Under the pieces are notes generated by a model. The model was not told the DNA's origin, made no database searches, and worked only from the letters and a program-made list of their open reading frames with translations. Of a stretch of 64,000 nucleotides of DNA, positions 42,154-50,700 are shown piece after piece (the stretch's first letter is position 1; every line of letters begins with the position of its first letter). A program made the position numbers and the translations under genes. The stretch spans positions 5,704,001-5,768,000 of the forward strand of contig NZ_CP028158.1 in NCBI RefSeq assembly GCF_003030345.1, in the 5' to 3' direction. The DNA comes from Plantactinospora sp. BC1. GTDB lineage: Bacteria; Actinomycetota; Actinomycetes; Mycobacteriales; Micromonosporaceae.

Positions 42154-44157
42154 TCACCCGACCGGCCGGAAGCTGGTCTGCACCATCCGCAGGTAGCTCT
42201 GGTTGACGCCCCAGTCGAACTCCCGGGTCAGCCAGGAGACGGTGTACGCCCGCCCGGCCGACGTGTTGATCAGCATCCGGGCGGCCTGCACCCGGACGCC
42301 GTGCGCGTTGGTCCACCGGCACTCCCAGATCGCCCCGCCGCCCCGGATGTCCAGCGGCGCGATGTCGACCTGCTCGTACCCGGCCAGCAGGCCGGCGCCG
42401 ATGAGCCGCCGCTCCTCCGCGAGCCAGTACCGCTCGCCGTCCGGGGTCGCCGGGGTGCTGGGATCGATCGTGATCATCCGTCCGGTGCCGATCACCGGCT
42501 CCCGGAAGCAGACCACCCTGCCGTCGGTGTACCGGCGCCAGCCGACCGGTACGGCGATCCGGAAGCCGGCCGCGTCGGTGTACCAGGTCCAGTGCTCGAC
42601 GAGGCCGAACCGTTCGTCCGGCGGGCGCGGCGCGGGGGTCACCGGCACGGTCTGCTCCGGCGGCGGCGCACACGGGAACGCCCGGCCCACCTTCGCGGCC
42701 GGTCGGCTGCCTGACGCCTCCGGCGGGGCCTCGCCGGTCCGCTTGGCCCGCAGCGCCACGACGGTGCCCAGCCCGGCCAGCAGGGTCAGGGTCAGCGCGG
42801 TGGCTCCGATCCGGGAGACCGGCCCGCCGAGACGCCGTCGGCGGCGGCTCCGGTCCGGCGGTTCCGGCCGGTCGGGATCCGGTCCCGGCTCCGCACCGCG
42901 CCGCACACCCCGGACCGGGTGCGGCAGCCGCTCCGCGACATCCGCTCCGGCCGGCTCCGGCCAGCCGTCGGGATCGGAGAGTCCGGCGGAGCCGGCCGCC
43001 GCGTCCGGCTCCGAGAGTCCAGTGGAGCTGGCCGCCGCGTCCGGCTCGGAGGGTCCGGCGGAGCCGGCCGCCGCGTCCGGCTCCGAGAGTCCGGCGGAGC
43101 TGGCCGAGGGGTCCGGCTCGGCCTGCTCGTCCGGCCGGCCCCGACCGTTCGGCTGCGCCGGCCAGGCGGCGCGCTGGTTCGGCTGCGGGCGCCGGTCCGG
43201 CTGCGCACGCTGGTTGGGCGGCCGTCGCCGGGCCGGTCGGGGAGCGTCGGCCGGGGCCTCCTCCGTGGCGGGCCGGCCGGCGACCGGCGGCCGGCGGGCG
43301 AGACCACGGCCCAGGGCGAGCGGGTACCGGCCGGAGCGGGGCGGCGGATCGGTGATCTTGCGCAGCATCCGTTCCACCTGGTCGGCGGTGAGGCGCTGCC
43401 GGGGATCGCGACGGAGCAGTCCGGCCAGTACCGGGCGGAGCGGACCGGCCAGCCGGGTCGGATCCGGCGGCGCCACCGCCAGCGCGGTCAGCGTGGCCAT
43501 CGTGGTCGGTCGGCGGTACGGCGACCGGCCCTCCACCGCCGCGTAGAGGGTGGCGCCGAGCGACCAGAGGTCCGACTCGACGGTGGACGATCCGTCCGCC
43601 GCCCGCTCCGGCGAGACGTACTGCGGTGACCCGATCACCACGCCGTCCCGGGTCAGCGCCCCGTCCCCACCGTCCACGGTGGCCAGCCCGAAGTCGGTGA
43701 GCACCACCCGGCCGTCCTCGGCGATCAGCACGTTGTGCGGCTTGACGTCCCGGTGCAGTACCCCGGAGGAGTGCGCGGCGCGCAGCGCGGCCAGCACCGC
43801 CAACCCGACCTCGGCGGTACGCACCGGCGACAGCGGTCCGTCCGAGTCCAGCACCTGCTGGACCGAGCGGGACGGGACGTACTCCATCACGATCCACGGG
43901 GAGTCGCCGTCCTGCACCACGTCGTAGACCCGGACCACGTTGGGGTGGTTGAGCCGGGCGGCGATCCGCGCCTCGCGCAGCGTCCGGCAGCGCACCTCGT
44001 CGCGCTCGTCCGGGGTCATCCAGTCCGGCGGCACCACCTGCTTCACCGCGACCAGGCGGTGCAGCATCTCGTCCTGGGCCAGCCAGACCCAGCCCATCCC
44101 GCCCGCGCCGATGGTGCGCAGCAGCAGGTAACGATCGGCGATCCGCTCCTGATACAC
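42154..44157 (-). CDS. Membrane Ser/Thr protein kinase (PknB type) with extracellular domain
   Basis: A 667-residue kinase. Kinase domain residues 1-275: glycine loop IGAGGMGWVW, Lys39, HRDVKPHN (His135-Asp137), DFG (155-157) and VSPERA. A Pro/Ala/Ser linker (276-450) holds four 12-residue repeats of the type LSEPDAAAGSAG (about 347-394). One membrane helix (about 453-473) leads to a 190-residue extracellular domain with ERFGLVEHWTWYTDAAGFRIAVPVGW, a lipoprotein-like sensor fold without PASTA repeats. GTG start: GAGGGGA nine bases upstream; a TATCGT -10 near 44190 argues against the earlier ATG. It phosphorylates cytosolic targets in response to an outer signal. Confidence 0.93.
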   Translation of the reverse strand: MYQERIADRYLLLRTIGAGGMGWVWLAQDEMLHRLVAVKQVVPPDWMTPDERDEVRCRTLREARIAARLNHPNVVRVYDVVQDGDSPWIVMEYVPSRSVQQVLDSDGPLSPVRTAEVGLAVLAALRAAHSSGVLHRDVKPHNVLIAEDGRVVLTDFGLATVDGGDGALTRDGVVIGSPQYVSPERAADGSSTVESDLWSLGATLYAAVEGRSPYRRPTTMATLTALAVAPPDPTRLAGPLRPVLAGLLRRDPRQRLTADQVERMLRKITDPPPRSGRYPLALGRGLARRPPVAGRPATEEAPADAPRPARRRPPNQRAQPDRRPQPNQRAAWPAQPNGRGRPDEQAEPDPSASSAGLSEPDAAAGSAGPSEPDAAASSTGLSEPDAAAGSAGLSDPDGWPEPAGADVAERLPHPVRGVRRGAEPGPDPDRPEPPDRSRRRRRLGGPVSRIGATALTLTLLAGLGTVVALRAKRTGEAPPEASGSRPAAKVGRAFPCAPPPEQTVPVTPAPRPPDERFGLVEHWTWYTDAAGFRIAVPVGWRRYTDGRVVCFREPVIGTGRMITIDPSTPATPDGERYWLAEERRLIGAGLLAGYEQVDIAPLDIRGGGAIWECRWTNAHGVRVQAARMLINTSAGRAYTVSWLTREFDWGVNQSYLRMVQTSFRPVG
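42974..43117 (-). repeat. Four tandem 36-base repeats inside the kinase linker
   Basis: Four exact-length 36-base units (starts 42974, 43010, 43046, 43082) differ at a few positions only. They encode 12-residue repeats rich in Ser, Glu, Pro, Asp and Ala in the cytosolic linker. The near identity suggests recent expansion, and the Ser/Asp pattern makes the linker a possible autophosphorylation site. Confidence 0.85.
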
Positions 44158-44274
44158 CGTCCGCGTCCCCTCTGATACCCGCCGTACACGATAGCGAGCG
44201 GACGGTGTTCCCCGCATCAACTCTCGCGGATGGACACCGGTCGGGGACGGTGCGCGGCGGGCATCCGGCGGGGG

Positions 44275-45591
44275 TCAGCAGGCGGCGCCGTCGAGGGCCA
44301 GCAGGTTCCCCTCGGGTACGACGATCCGCCCCGTCCCGCCCCCGGCCCGGGTCCGCGGCGCCGGGCCGGCGTTCGCCGCGCTGGCGTAGACGGCGGCGGT
44401 CCGGGCGGCGATGCTGGCCCAGCCGTACCGTTCGGCGACCATGGTGCGGGCCCGGCGGGCCACCCGGCGGGCGAAGACCTCGTCGCCGAGGAGCGAGTCG
44501 ACGGCACCGGCCAGCGCGTCCGGGTCGCTGTGCGGGAAGGTCACCCCGGTCACCCCCGGCTCGACGATCTCGGCCAGCCCGCCGGTGGCGGCTACCGCCA
44601 GCGGGGCCCCGGCGGCGGCCGCCTCCAGGGCGACCATCCCGAACGGCTCGTAGAGGCTCGGCACCACCGTGGCGTCGGTGGCCGCCAGCACCGCCGGCAA
44701 CTGCCGCTCGGTCATGAACCCGGCGAAGCGTACGCTCCGGTCCAGCCCGAGCCGGTGCGCCTGGTCCTGCAACTCCTGCCGGTACGGCCCGTCCCCGGCG
44801 ATCACCACCCGCAGCTCCGGGTGCCGCTCCCGCAGTCTCGGTACGGCGTGCACCAGGTGCTGTACGCCCTTCTCGTAGACCAGCCGCCCGGCGAAGCCGA
44901 CCAGCGGGCCGGCACCGGCGTACCGCCTGCGGGCGGCGGCGACCGCCCGGGGCTGGGCCGACCAGGCCCGGTCGTCGACCCCGTTCGGCACCACCTCGAC
45001 GTGCCCGTCCGGGAGCCCGAAGAGCGCCTTCACCTGGTCGCGCATGTAGCCGGAGCAGGTGATCACCCGGTGCGACTCGTGGCCGAGCCAGTGCTCGACC
45101 GAGTGGATGGTCCGGTTCATCTCGTCCGGCAACCAGCCCTGGTGCCGGCCCGCCTCGGTGGCGTGGATCGTGGTGACCAGCGGGATGTCCAGGTGGTCGG
45201 CGAGGTTGATCGCGGTGTGCGCGACCAGCCAGTCGTGGGCGTGGATCACGTCGTAGTCGGCGGTCCGGGCGGCTCGCAGGGCGGTCCGGGTCAGCGTGTG
45301 GTTGAACGCCATCGTCCAGGCCAGCAGACTCGGGGTGGCCAGCGGGAAGCCGACCGGGTCCTCCGGGGCGCGCAGCACGTGCACGCCGTCGACGTACGCC
45401 TCGACCGGTGCGCCCTCGCCGTGCCGGGTGACCACCGTGACCTGGTGCCCGGCGGTGGCGAGCGCGGTGGCGAGCGCGTGCACGTGCCGGCCGAGCCCGC
45501 CGACCAGCACCGGCGGGTACTCCCAGGAGAGGATGAGTACCTTGCGCGGGCGGGCCGCGGGGAAGTTGACGACCTCGGCGTTCGGTGACAT
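44275..45591 (-). CDS. GT4 family glycosyltransferase (glycogen synthase-like)
   Basis: A 438-residue GT-B glycosyltransferase. N-terminal VLILSWEYPPVLVGGLGRHVHALA is typical of the archaeal/actinobacterial alpha-glucan synthase branch; the C-terminal half has GFAGRLVYEKGVQHL and the E-x7-E motif EPFGMVALE (about residue 322). It would transfer glucose (or mannose) from a nucleotide sugar in the cytosol. A debranching-type gene lies just upstream on the same strand, and a GH63 glucosidase diverges from that, which supports an alpha-glucan role. AAAGGGGG stands eight bases before the ATG. Confidence 0.9.
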   Translation of the reverse strand: MSPNAEVVNFPAARPRKVLILSWEYPPVLVGGLGRHVHALATALATAGHQVTVVTRHGEGAPVEAYVDGVHVLRAPEDPVGFPLATPSLLAWTMAFNHTLTRTALRAARTADYDVIHAHDWLVAHTAINLADHLDIPLVTTIHATEAGRHQGWLPDEMNRTIHSVEHWLGHESHRVITCSGYMRDQVKALFGLPDGHVEVVPNGVDDRAWSAQPRAVAAARRRYAGAGPLVGFAGRLVYEKGVQHLVHAVPRLRERHPELRVVIAGDGPYRQELQDQAHRLGLDRSVRFAGFMTERQLPAVLAATDATVVPSLYEPFGMVALEAAAAGAPLAVAATGGLAEIVEPGVTGVTFPHSDPDALAGAVDSLLGDEVFARRVARRARTMVAERYGWASIAARTAAVYASAANAGPAPRTRAGGGTGRIVVPEGNLLALDGAAC

Positions 45592-45625
45592 GGCCCGGCC
45601 CCCTTTGAATTGATTCCCACGCAGG

Positions 45626-45658
45626 CGCGTAGAGACACCTGTTACGGGTGCCTACGCG
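45626..45658 (-). promoter_or_regulatory. Long hairpin upstream of the GT4 gene
   Basis: CGCGTAG and CTACGCG form the outer stem and CACC/GGTG the inner stem of a hairpin about 35 bases before the GT4 start, in the 146-base gap after the debranching gene. ATTGG/CCAAT at 45661-45676 is a second dyad. Either could be a terminator, attenuator or operator. Confidence 0.45.
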
Positions 45659-45737
45659 TCATTGGTTGGGGCCAATACTGCCGGTGCCGGGAAAACCGGT
45701 GAAGACGCGCCCGTTGCCGGTATGTAACGCCGTCCGG

Positions 45738-47681
45738 TCAGTTCTGTCGCACCCGTAGAAGTTCCGCCACCGACCACGCCTGGAACGGCGCTCCGGTGGC
45801 CCCGTGCGGCGGTGCGGCGTCGGCGGTCTCGCTCACCGAGCCGAGCCCGTACTCGGACAGGTGCGCCTCCAGCCCGGCGAAGAGTTCGTCGACCGGGAGC
45901 CCGGCCCGGCGGCAGGCGTCGGCGTACGGGCCGATCAGCCAGGGCCAGACGGTGCCCTGGTGGTAGCCGGAGTCCCGCTCGGCGGGGCCGCCCCGGTGCC
46001 GTGGCAGGTAGCCGGGGCTGTCCGGGGCGAGACTGCGCGGGCCGAGCGGGGTGAGCAGGGCCGCGCCGATCCGGCGCAGCGCCGCCGGATCGGGGTCGAG
46101 CGGCGCGTACGGCAGCGACCAGGCGAGCAGCTGGTTCGGCCGGAGGGAGTCGTCGTCGTGCCGGCCGTCGGCACCGCGCGGATAGGCCGGCGGCGGGGCG
46201 TCGACGACGTCGTGGAGCCAGCCGCCGGGGGCCGGGAAGCGGCGCCGGAACGCCGCCCGCGCCAACGCGAGCGCGGCCGGTGCGGCACCCGGGTCCTGCC
46301 CGACCAGCCCGGCCAGCTCGGCGATCGCCGCCAGCCCGTTGACCCAGAGCGCGTTCACCTCGACCGGCTTGCCCGCCCGCTGGGTCACCGGCTCGCCGTG
46401 CACCCGGGCGTCCATCCAGGTCAGCGCCTCCCCGGGGGCGCCCTGGCCGAGCAGCCCGTCGGCCGGGTCGACCACGATGCCGTACCGGGTGCCCCGCAGG
46501 TGGCCGTCGACCACGCCGCGCAGCGCCGGGAGCAGCTCGGCGGCGAGGTCGGCGTCCCCGGTGACCGTCACGTGCCGGGCCATCGCGTGCAGGAACCACA
46601 GCGTCCCGTCCACCGTGTTGTACTCCACCCGCCCGGTGTCGGCGGTGTTCGCCAGCATCCCCTCCGAGAGCGTCCCCGCGTACGCCCGGAGCAGCTCCCG
46701 CCCCTCGTCCGCCCGGCCGGTACCGAGGAAGAGCCCCTCGTACGCAATCATCGTGTCCCGGGACCAGGCGCCGAACCACGGATAGCCGGCCACCACGTCC
46801 GGCCCGGTCCCGCCGCCGACCACGAAGGCGTCGGCGGCCAGGGTCAGCGTCGCCGCCACCGCGTCGGCCGGCCTGCCGGCCGCCACCACCCGGCGGTTGC
46901 GCCGCCGGGCCGCCTCGATCACCTCGTCGGCCGGCGGCGGCTCCTCGGCCAGGTCGCCGGCCCAGGCGAGCACCGAAACGCTGTCGCCGGGACGGTCGAG
47001 CGCGCGGGTGAACCGGCCCGCACACCAGAGGTCCTCGTCCGGACTCAGTCCCCGGGCCGCCTCCTCCCGGTGGTGCACGCCGTGCCACCACTGGCCCTCG
47101 GCCACCCACTCCGGGCCGGCGAGCCGGAAGGCGTCCTCGATCACCGCGCCGCCGGCCACCGGCTCCACCTTCGGCGCCGGCCCGTCCGCGCGCCGCTCGG
47201 CGTGCCCGTCCCGCCAGGTCACCGCCGCGGCCAGATTGAGCCGGGCCGGGCCGCCGGAGACCAGCCGGTGCCGGACCGCCAGGCAGGACCGGCCGTGCGC
47301 CATCGCCAGCTCGCGCTCCAGCACCAGGTCGCCGATCCGCCACCGCCAACGCGGTGTCCCGTCGACCAGGTCGAAGCGCTCCAGCAGCTCGAAGCCGCGC
47401 GGGTCGACGTCGCCGGAGCGCCACTCGTGCGCGCCGAGCCGGAACACCGCGCCGGAGGGGAGCACCAGCTCCGGGTCCAGGCTGACCAGCCCGAGCCGGC
47501 GGGCCGCCGGGGTCTCGCCGGCCACCATCAGCAGCCCGTGGTACCGCCGGGTCCGCAGCCCGCTCACCGTGCCCATCGCGTACCCGCCGAGGCCGTCGGG
47601 GAGCAGCCACTCCCGGTCGACGCCGGCCTCCAGGTGACCGCAGACCCGCGGCCCGAACTCGATCGGCAGCATGGCGCCCAT
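45738..47681 (-). CDS. Glycogen debranching enzyme / amylo-alpha-1,6-glucosidase
   Basis: A 647-residue protein of the archaeal/bacterial GDE type. The N-terminal GDE domain (about 10-200) has EWLLPDGLGGYAMGTVSGLRTRRYHGLL; the C-terminal (alpha/alpha)6 catalytic domain (about 265-645) has AGYPWFGAWSRDTMIAYEGL, NTADTGRVEYNTVDGTLW, GEALTWMDARVHGEPV and DSGYHQGTVWPWLIGP. It hydrolyses alpha-1,6 branch points in glycogen-like glucans in the cytosol. It probably forms a unit with the GT4 gene downstream. The ATG is the first of two three codons apart (next at 47672); neither has a good ribosome site. Confidence 0.92.
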   Translation of the reverse strand: MGAMLPIEFGPRVCGHLEAGVDREWLLPDGLGGYAMGTVSGLRTRRYHGLLMVAGETPAARRLGLVSLDPELVLPSGAVFRLGAHEWRSGDVDPRGFELLERFDLVDGTPRWRWRIGDLVLERELAMAHGRSCLAVRHRLVSGGPARLNLAAAVTWRDGHAERRADGPAPKVEPVAGGAVIEDAFRLAGPEWVAEGQWWHGVHHREEAARGLSPDEDLWCAGRFTRALDRPGDSVSVLAWAGDLAEEPPPADEVIEAARRRNRRVVAAGRPADAVAATLTLAADAFVVGGGTGPDVVAGYPWFGAWSRDTMIAYEGLFLGTGRADEGRELLRAYAGTLSEGMLANTADTGRVEYNTVDGTLWFLHAMARHVTVTGDADLAAELLPALRGVVDGHLRGTRYGIVVDPADGLLGQGAPGEALTWMDARVHGEPVTQRAGKPVEVNALWVNGLAAIAELAGLVGQDPGAAPAALALARAAFRRRFPAPGGWLHDVVDAPPPAYPRGADGRHDDDSLRPNQLLAWSLPYAPLDPDPAALRRIGAALLTPLGPRSLAPDSPGYLPRHRGGPAERDSGYHQGTVWPWLIGPYADACRRAGLPVDELFAGLEAHLSEYGLGSVSETADAAPPHGATGAPFQAWSVAELLRVRQN

Positions 47682-47750
47682 GATGCCCGCTCGGCCGATC
47701 CGGCACACCGACGGTGGTGACGGTCACCGCGATCGTCGCCCGGGCGAGCG

Positions 47751-47795
47751 GGGACGATCGTTGCCGGGGTGACCCGGGGGACGATCGTTGGCCGG
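47751..47795. repeat. Direct repeats containing ACGATCGT between divergent glucan genes
   Basis: GGGACGATCGTTG-CCGG occurs twice (47751-47767 and 47778-47795, the second with one extra G). Each contains the palindrome ACGATCGT; partial copies (GCGATCGTC, GCGATCAC, TGATCGG) lie on both sides between the debranching gene and the GH63 gene. They may be binding sites that control both directions. Confidence 0.5.
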
Positions 47796-47849
47796 CTGAG
47801 CCGGGAGCGATCACAATGATCGGATGGATGACCGCAGGGGAGCGGTCGG

Positions 47850-50528
47850 ATGACGGGCGGGAGTCGGATGGACGACGGGCAGGACGCGGAGCGTACCGGG
47901 CTGGATCCGGAGCGTGTCCGGCTGGCCGAGGCCGACGCCGGTGGGGAGCCGTGGCGGGCCTGGGGTCCCTACCTGGCCGAGCGGGCCTGGGGCACGGTCC
48001 GGGAGGACTACAGCGAGCACGGCACCGCCTGGGACTACTTCCCGCACGACCACGCCCGGTCCCGGACCTACCGGTGGAACGAGGACGGGATGGCCGGGGT
48101 CTGCGACGAGTGGCAGACCTTCTGCTTCGGCCTGGCGCTCTGGAACGGCGCGGACCCGATCCTCAAGGAGCGGATGTTCGGGCTCGGCGGCGACGGCGGC
48201 AACCACGGCGAGGACGCCAAGGACTACTGGTGGTACCTCGACTCCACCCCGACGCACTCCTGCATGCGCTGGCGCTACCACTACCCGCAGGCCGCCTTCC
48301 CCTACGACGAGCTGGTGGCGGTCAACGGCGCGCGGGGCCGGGACGAGGTCGAGTACGAGCTGGTCGACACCGGCATCTTCGACGACGACCGGTACTGGGC
48401 GGTGACCGTCGACTACGCCAAGGCGTCCCCGACCGACATGTGCATCTCGATCACGGCGGCGAACCGGGGTGCCGAGGCGGCCACCCTGCACGTGCTGCCG
48501 ACGCTCTGGTTCCGCAACACCTGGTCCTGGGGGCTGCCCGGCCGCGACCAGGTGCCGAAGCTGCGCGGCACCCCGGGCCGGCTGGTCGGCGAGCACTGGG
48601 TACTCGGCCAGATCGTGCTGGAGGGCGACGGCGGGCCGGCCGCGCTGGTCTGCGACAACGAGACCAACACCGAGCGGCTCTGGGGGCTGCCGGGGCGCAG
48701 CGCGTACCCGAAGGACGGCATCAACGACCACGTGGTCAACGGCGCCGACACGGTCAACCCGGCCGGCGAGGGGACCAAGGGGGCGCTGCACTACGTGCTG
48801 GAGGTACCGGCCCGGGGCGAGGCGACGATCAAGCTCCGGCTCACCCGGACCTCCCCGCCGCCGGCCAGCGAGCCGGCGCCCCCGCTCGACCTCGGCGCCG
48901 AGCACGACGCGGTGATGGCGACCCGGCGGGCCGAGGCGGACGAGTTCTTCGCCCGGCTGATTCCGGACGGCGCCTCCCGGGAGGAGGCGCTGGTGGCCCG
49001 GCAGGCGATCGCCGGGCTGATGTGGGGCAAGCAGTTCTACCACTTCGACGTGCAGCAGTGGCTGACCGGCGACCCGGCCGCCGCGCCGCCGCCGGAGGGG
49101 CACCGGCACGGCCGGAACAGCTCCTGGCGGCACATGAACAACTTCGACATCATCTCGATGCCGGACCCCTGGGAGTATCCCTGGTACGCCGCCTGGGACC
49201 TGGCGTTCCACTGCGTCACCATCGCCCGGGTCGACCCGGGGTTCGCCAAGGCGCAACTGCTGTTGCTGCTCCGCGAGTGGTATCTGCACCCGAACGGGCA
49301 GATCCCGGCGTACGAGTGGGCGTTCGGCGACGTGAACCCGCCGGTGCACGCCTGGGCGGCGCTGAAGGTCTTCGAGATCGACGGTGGCCGGGACTTCGAC
49401 TTCCTGGCCCGGATGATGCACAAGCTGCTGTTGAACTTCACCTGGTGGGTCAACCGCAAGGACATCGGCGGCAACAACGTCTTCGAGGGTGGCTTCCTCG
49501 GGCTGGACAACGTCGGTCCGTTCGACCGCTCGGCGGCGCTGCCGGTGGCCGGGGTGCTGGAGCAGTCCGACGGCACCGGCTGGATGGCCATGTACGCGCT
49601 GAACCTGCTCGACATGGCGCTGATCCTGGCGGTGCACGACCCGACGTACTCCGACATCGCGACGAAGTTCTTCGAGCACTTCGCCTACATCGCGGCGGCG
49701 GCGTACGACGCGGGGCTCTGGGACGAGGAGGACTGCTTTTTCTACGACGTACTCCGGCTGCCGGACGGGACCAGCCGGCCGTTGAAGGTGCGCTCGGTGG
49801 TCGGGCTGCTGCCGCTGGCCGCGATCACCCGGCTGACCACCGTCACGCTGAACCGGCTGCCGGAGCTGACCGCCCGGCTGCGCTGGTTCCTGGCCAACAA
49901 GCCGGAGTACGCCCGGGTGATCGGCGGTCGGCGGCTCGGCGGGGACGGGCGGCAGCAGCGGCTGCTCTCGATGGTCGGCCCGGACCAGGTGGTCCGGCTG
50001 CTCGCCCGGATGCTGGACGAGGAGGAGTTCCTCTCCCCGTACGGGCTGCGTACCCTCTCCAAGCGGCATCTGGAGCAGCCGTTCGCGGTGGAGTTGGGCG
50101 GGCAGGAGTTCACCGTCGGCTACGAGCCGGCCGAGTCGACCTCGGGGCTCTTCGGCGGCAACTCCAACTGGCGCGGCCCGATCTGGATGCCGACGAACTT
50201 CATGCTGATCTCGGCGCTCCGGGACCACGCGGCGTTCTTCGGCGACGACCTGCTGGTCGAGTATCCGACCCGGTCCGGCAGCAAGCACACCCTGACGGAG
50301 ATCGCCGACGACCTCTCCGCCCGGTTGATCGCGCTCTTCGTGCCGGACGAGTGGGGGCGCCGGCCGATCTACGGCATCGCCGAACTCTTCCAGACCCATC
50401 CGGACTGGAAGGACCTGATCGCCTTTCCGGAGTACTTCCACGGGGACAACGGGGCCGGGCTCGGCGCCTGGCACCAGACCGGCTGGACCGCGCTGGTCGC
50501 CGACCTGATCCTGACCCTGCGCCGATAG
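47850..50528 (+). CDS. MGH1-type glycoside hydrolase (GH63-like glucosidase)
   Basis: An 892-residue cytosolic glycoside hydrolase with a GH63/MGH1-like (alpha/alpha)6 toroid. The N-terminal beta domain (about 30-330) includes DYSEHGTAWDYFPHDHARSR and GDGGNHGEDAKDYWWYLD; the catalytic region has MPDPWEYPWYAAWDLAFH (about 431-448), PAYEWAFGDVNPPVHAWA and GNSNWRGPIWMPTNFM. The family includes glucosidases acting on glucosylglycerate, mannosylglycerate and alpha-glucans. AGGGGAG stands eight bases before the ATG; the ATG six codons later is an alternative. Divergent from the debranching gene, hence probably the same pathway. No signal peptide. Confidence 0.92.
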   Translation: MTGGSRMDDGQDAERTGLDPERVRLAEADAGGEPWRAWGPYLAERAWGTVREDYSEHGTAWDYFPHDHARSRTYRWNEDGMAGVCDEWQTFCFGLALWNGADPILKERMFGLGGDGGNHGEDAKDYWWYLDSTPTHSCMRWRYHYPQAAFPYDELVAVNGARGRDEVEYELVDTGIFDDDRYWAVTVDYAKASPTDMCISITAANRGAEAATLHVLPTLWFRNTWSWGLPGRDQVPKLRGTPGRLVGEHWVLGQIVLEGDGGPAALVCDNETNTERLWGLPGRSAYPKDGINDHVVNGADTVNPAGEGTKGALHYVLEVPARGEATIKLRLTRTSPPPASEPAPPLDLGAEHDAVMATRRAEADEFFARLIPDGASREEALVARQAIAGLMWGKQFYHFDVQQWLTGDPAAAPPPEGHRHGRNSSWRHMNNFDIISMPDPWEYPWYAAWDLAFHCVTIARVDPGFAKAQLLLLLREWYLHPNGQIPAYEWAFGDVNPPVHAWAALKVFEIDGGRDFDFLARMMHKLLLNFTWWVNRKDIGGNNVFEGGFLGLDNVGPFDRSAALPVAGVLEQSDGTGWMAMYALNLLDMALILAVHDPTYSDIATKFFEHFAYIAAAAYDAGLWDEEDCFFYDVLRLPDGTSRPLKVRSVVGLLPLAAITRLTTVTLNRLPELTARLRWFLANKPEYARVIGGRRLGGDGRQQRLLSMVGPDQVVRLLARMLDEEEFLSPYGLRTLSKRHLEQPFAVELGGQEFTVGYEPAESTSGLFGGNSNWRGPIWMPTNFMLISALRDHAAFFGDDLLVEYPTRSGSKHTLTEIADDLSARLIALFVPDEWGRRPIYGIAELFQTHPDWKDLIAFPEYFHGDNGAGLGAWHQTGWTALVADLILTLRR

Positions 50529-50700
50529 GTCCGACCCGCCGCAGGTGACGGCCGGTGCCGGTCCAGATGCCGACTGACCTGCTGTCGGTTACTGTCCGCC
50601 AGGATTCAAACACCCCTCGTAGTGTCCCGTTCAGCCGTTTTCCGGGGCGGTGTCGCGGCACCGTCGCGCGGGCCCCGGCCACCGGCAGGAGGGGAGAAGA

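Noticed and set aside
42974-43117. Non-coding satellite repeat
   Set aside because: The unit is a multiple of three, in frame with the kinase, and differences are mostly silent or conservative.
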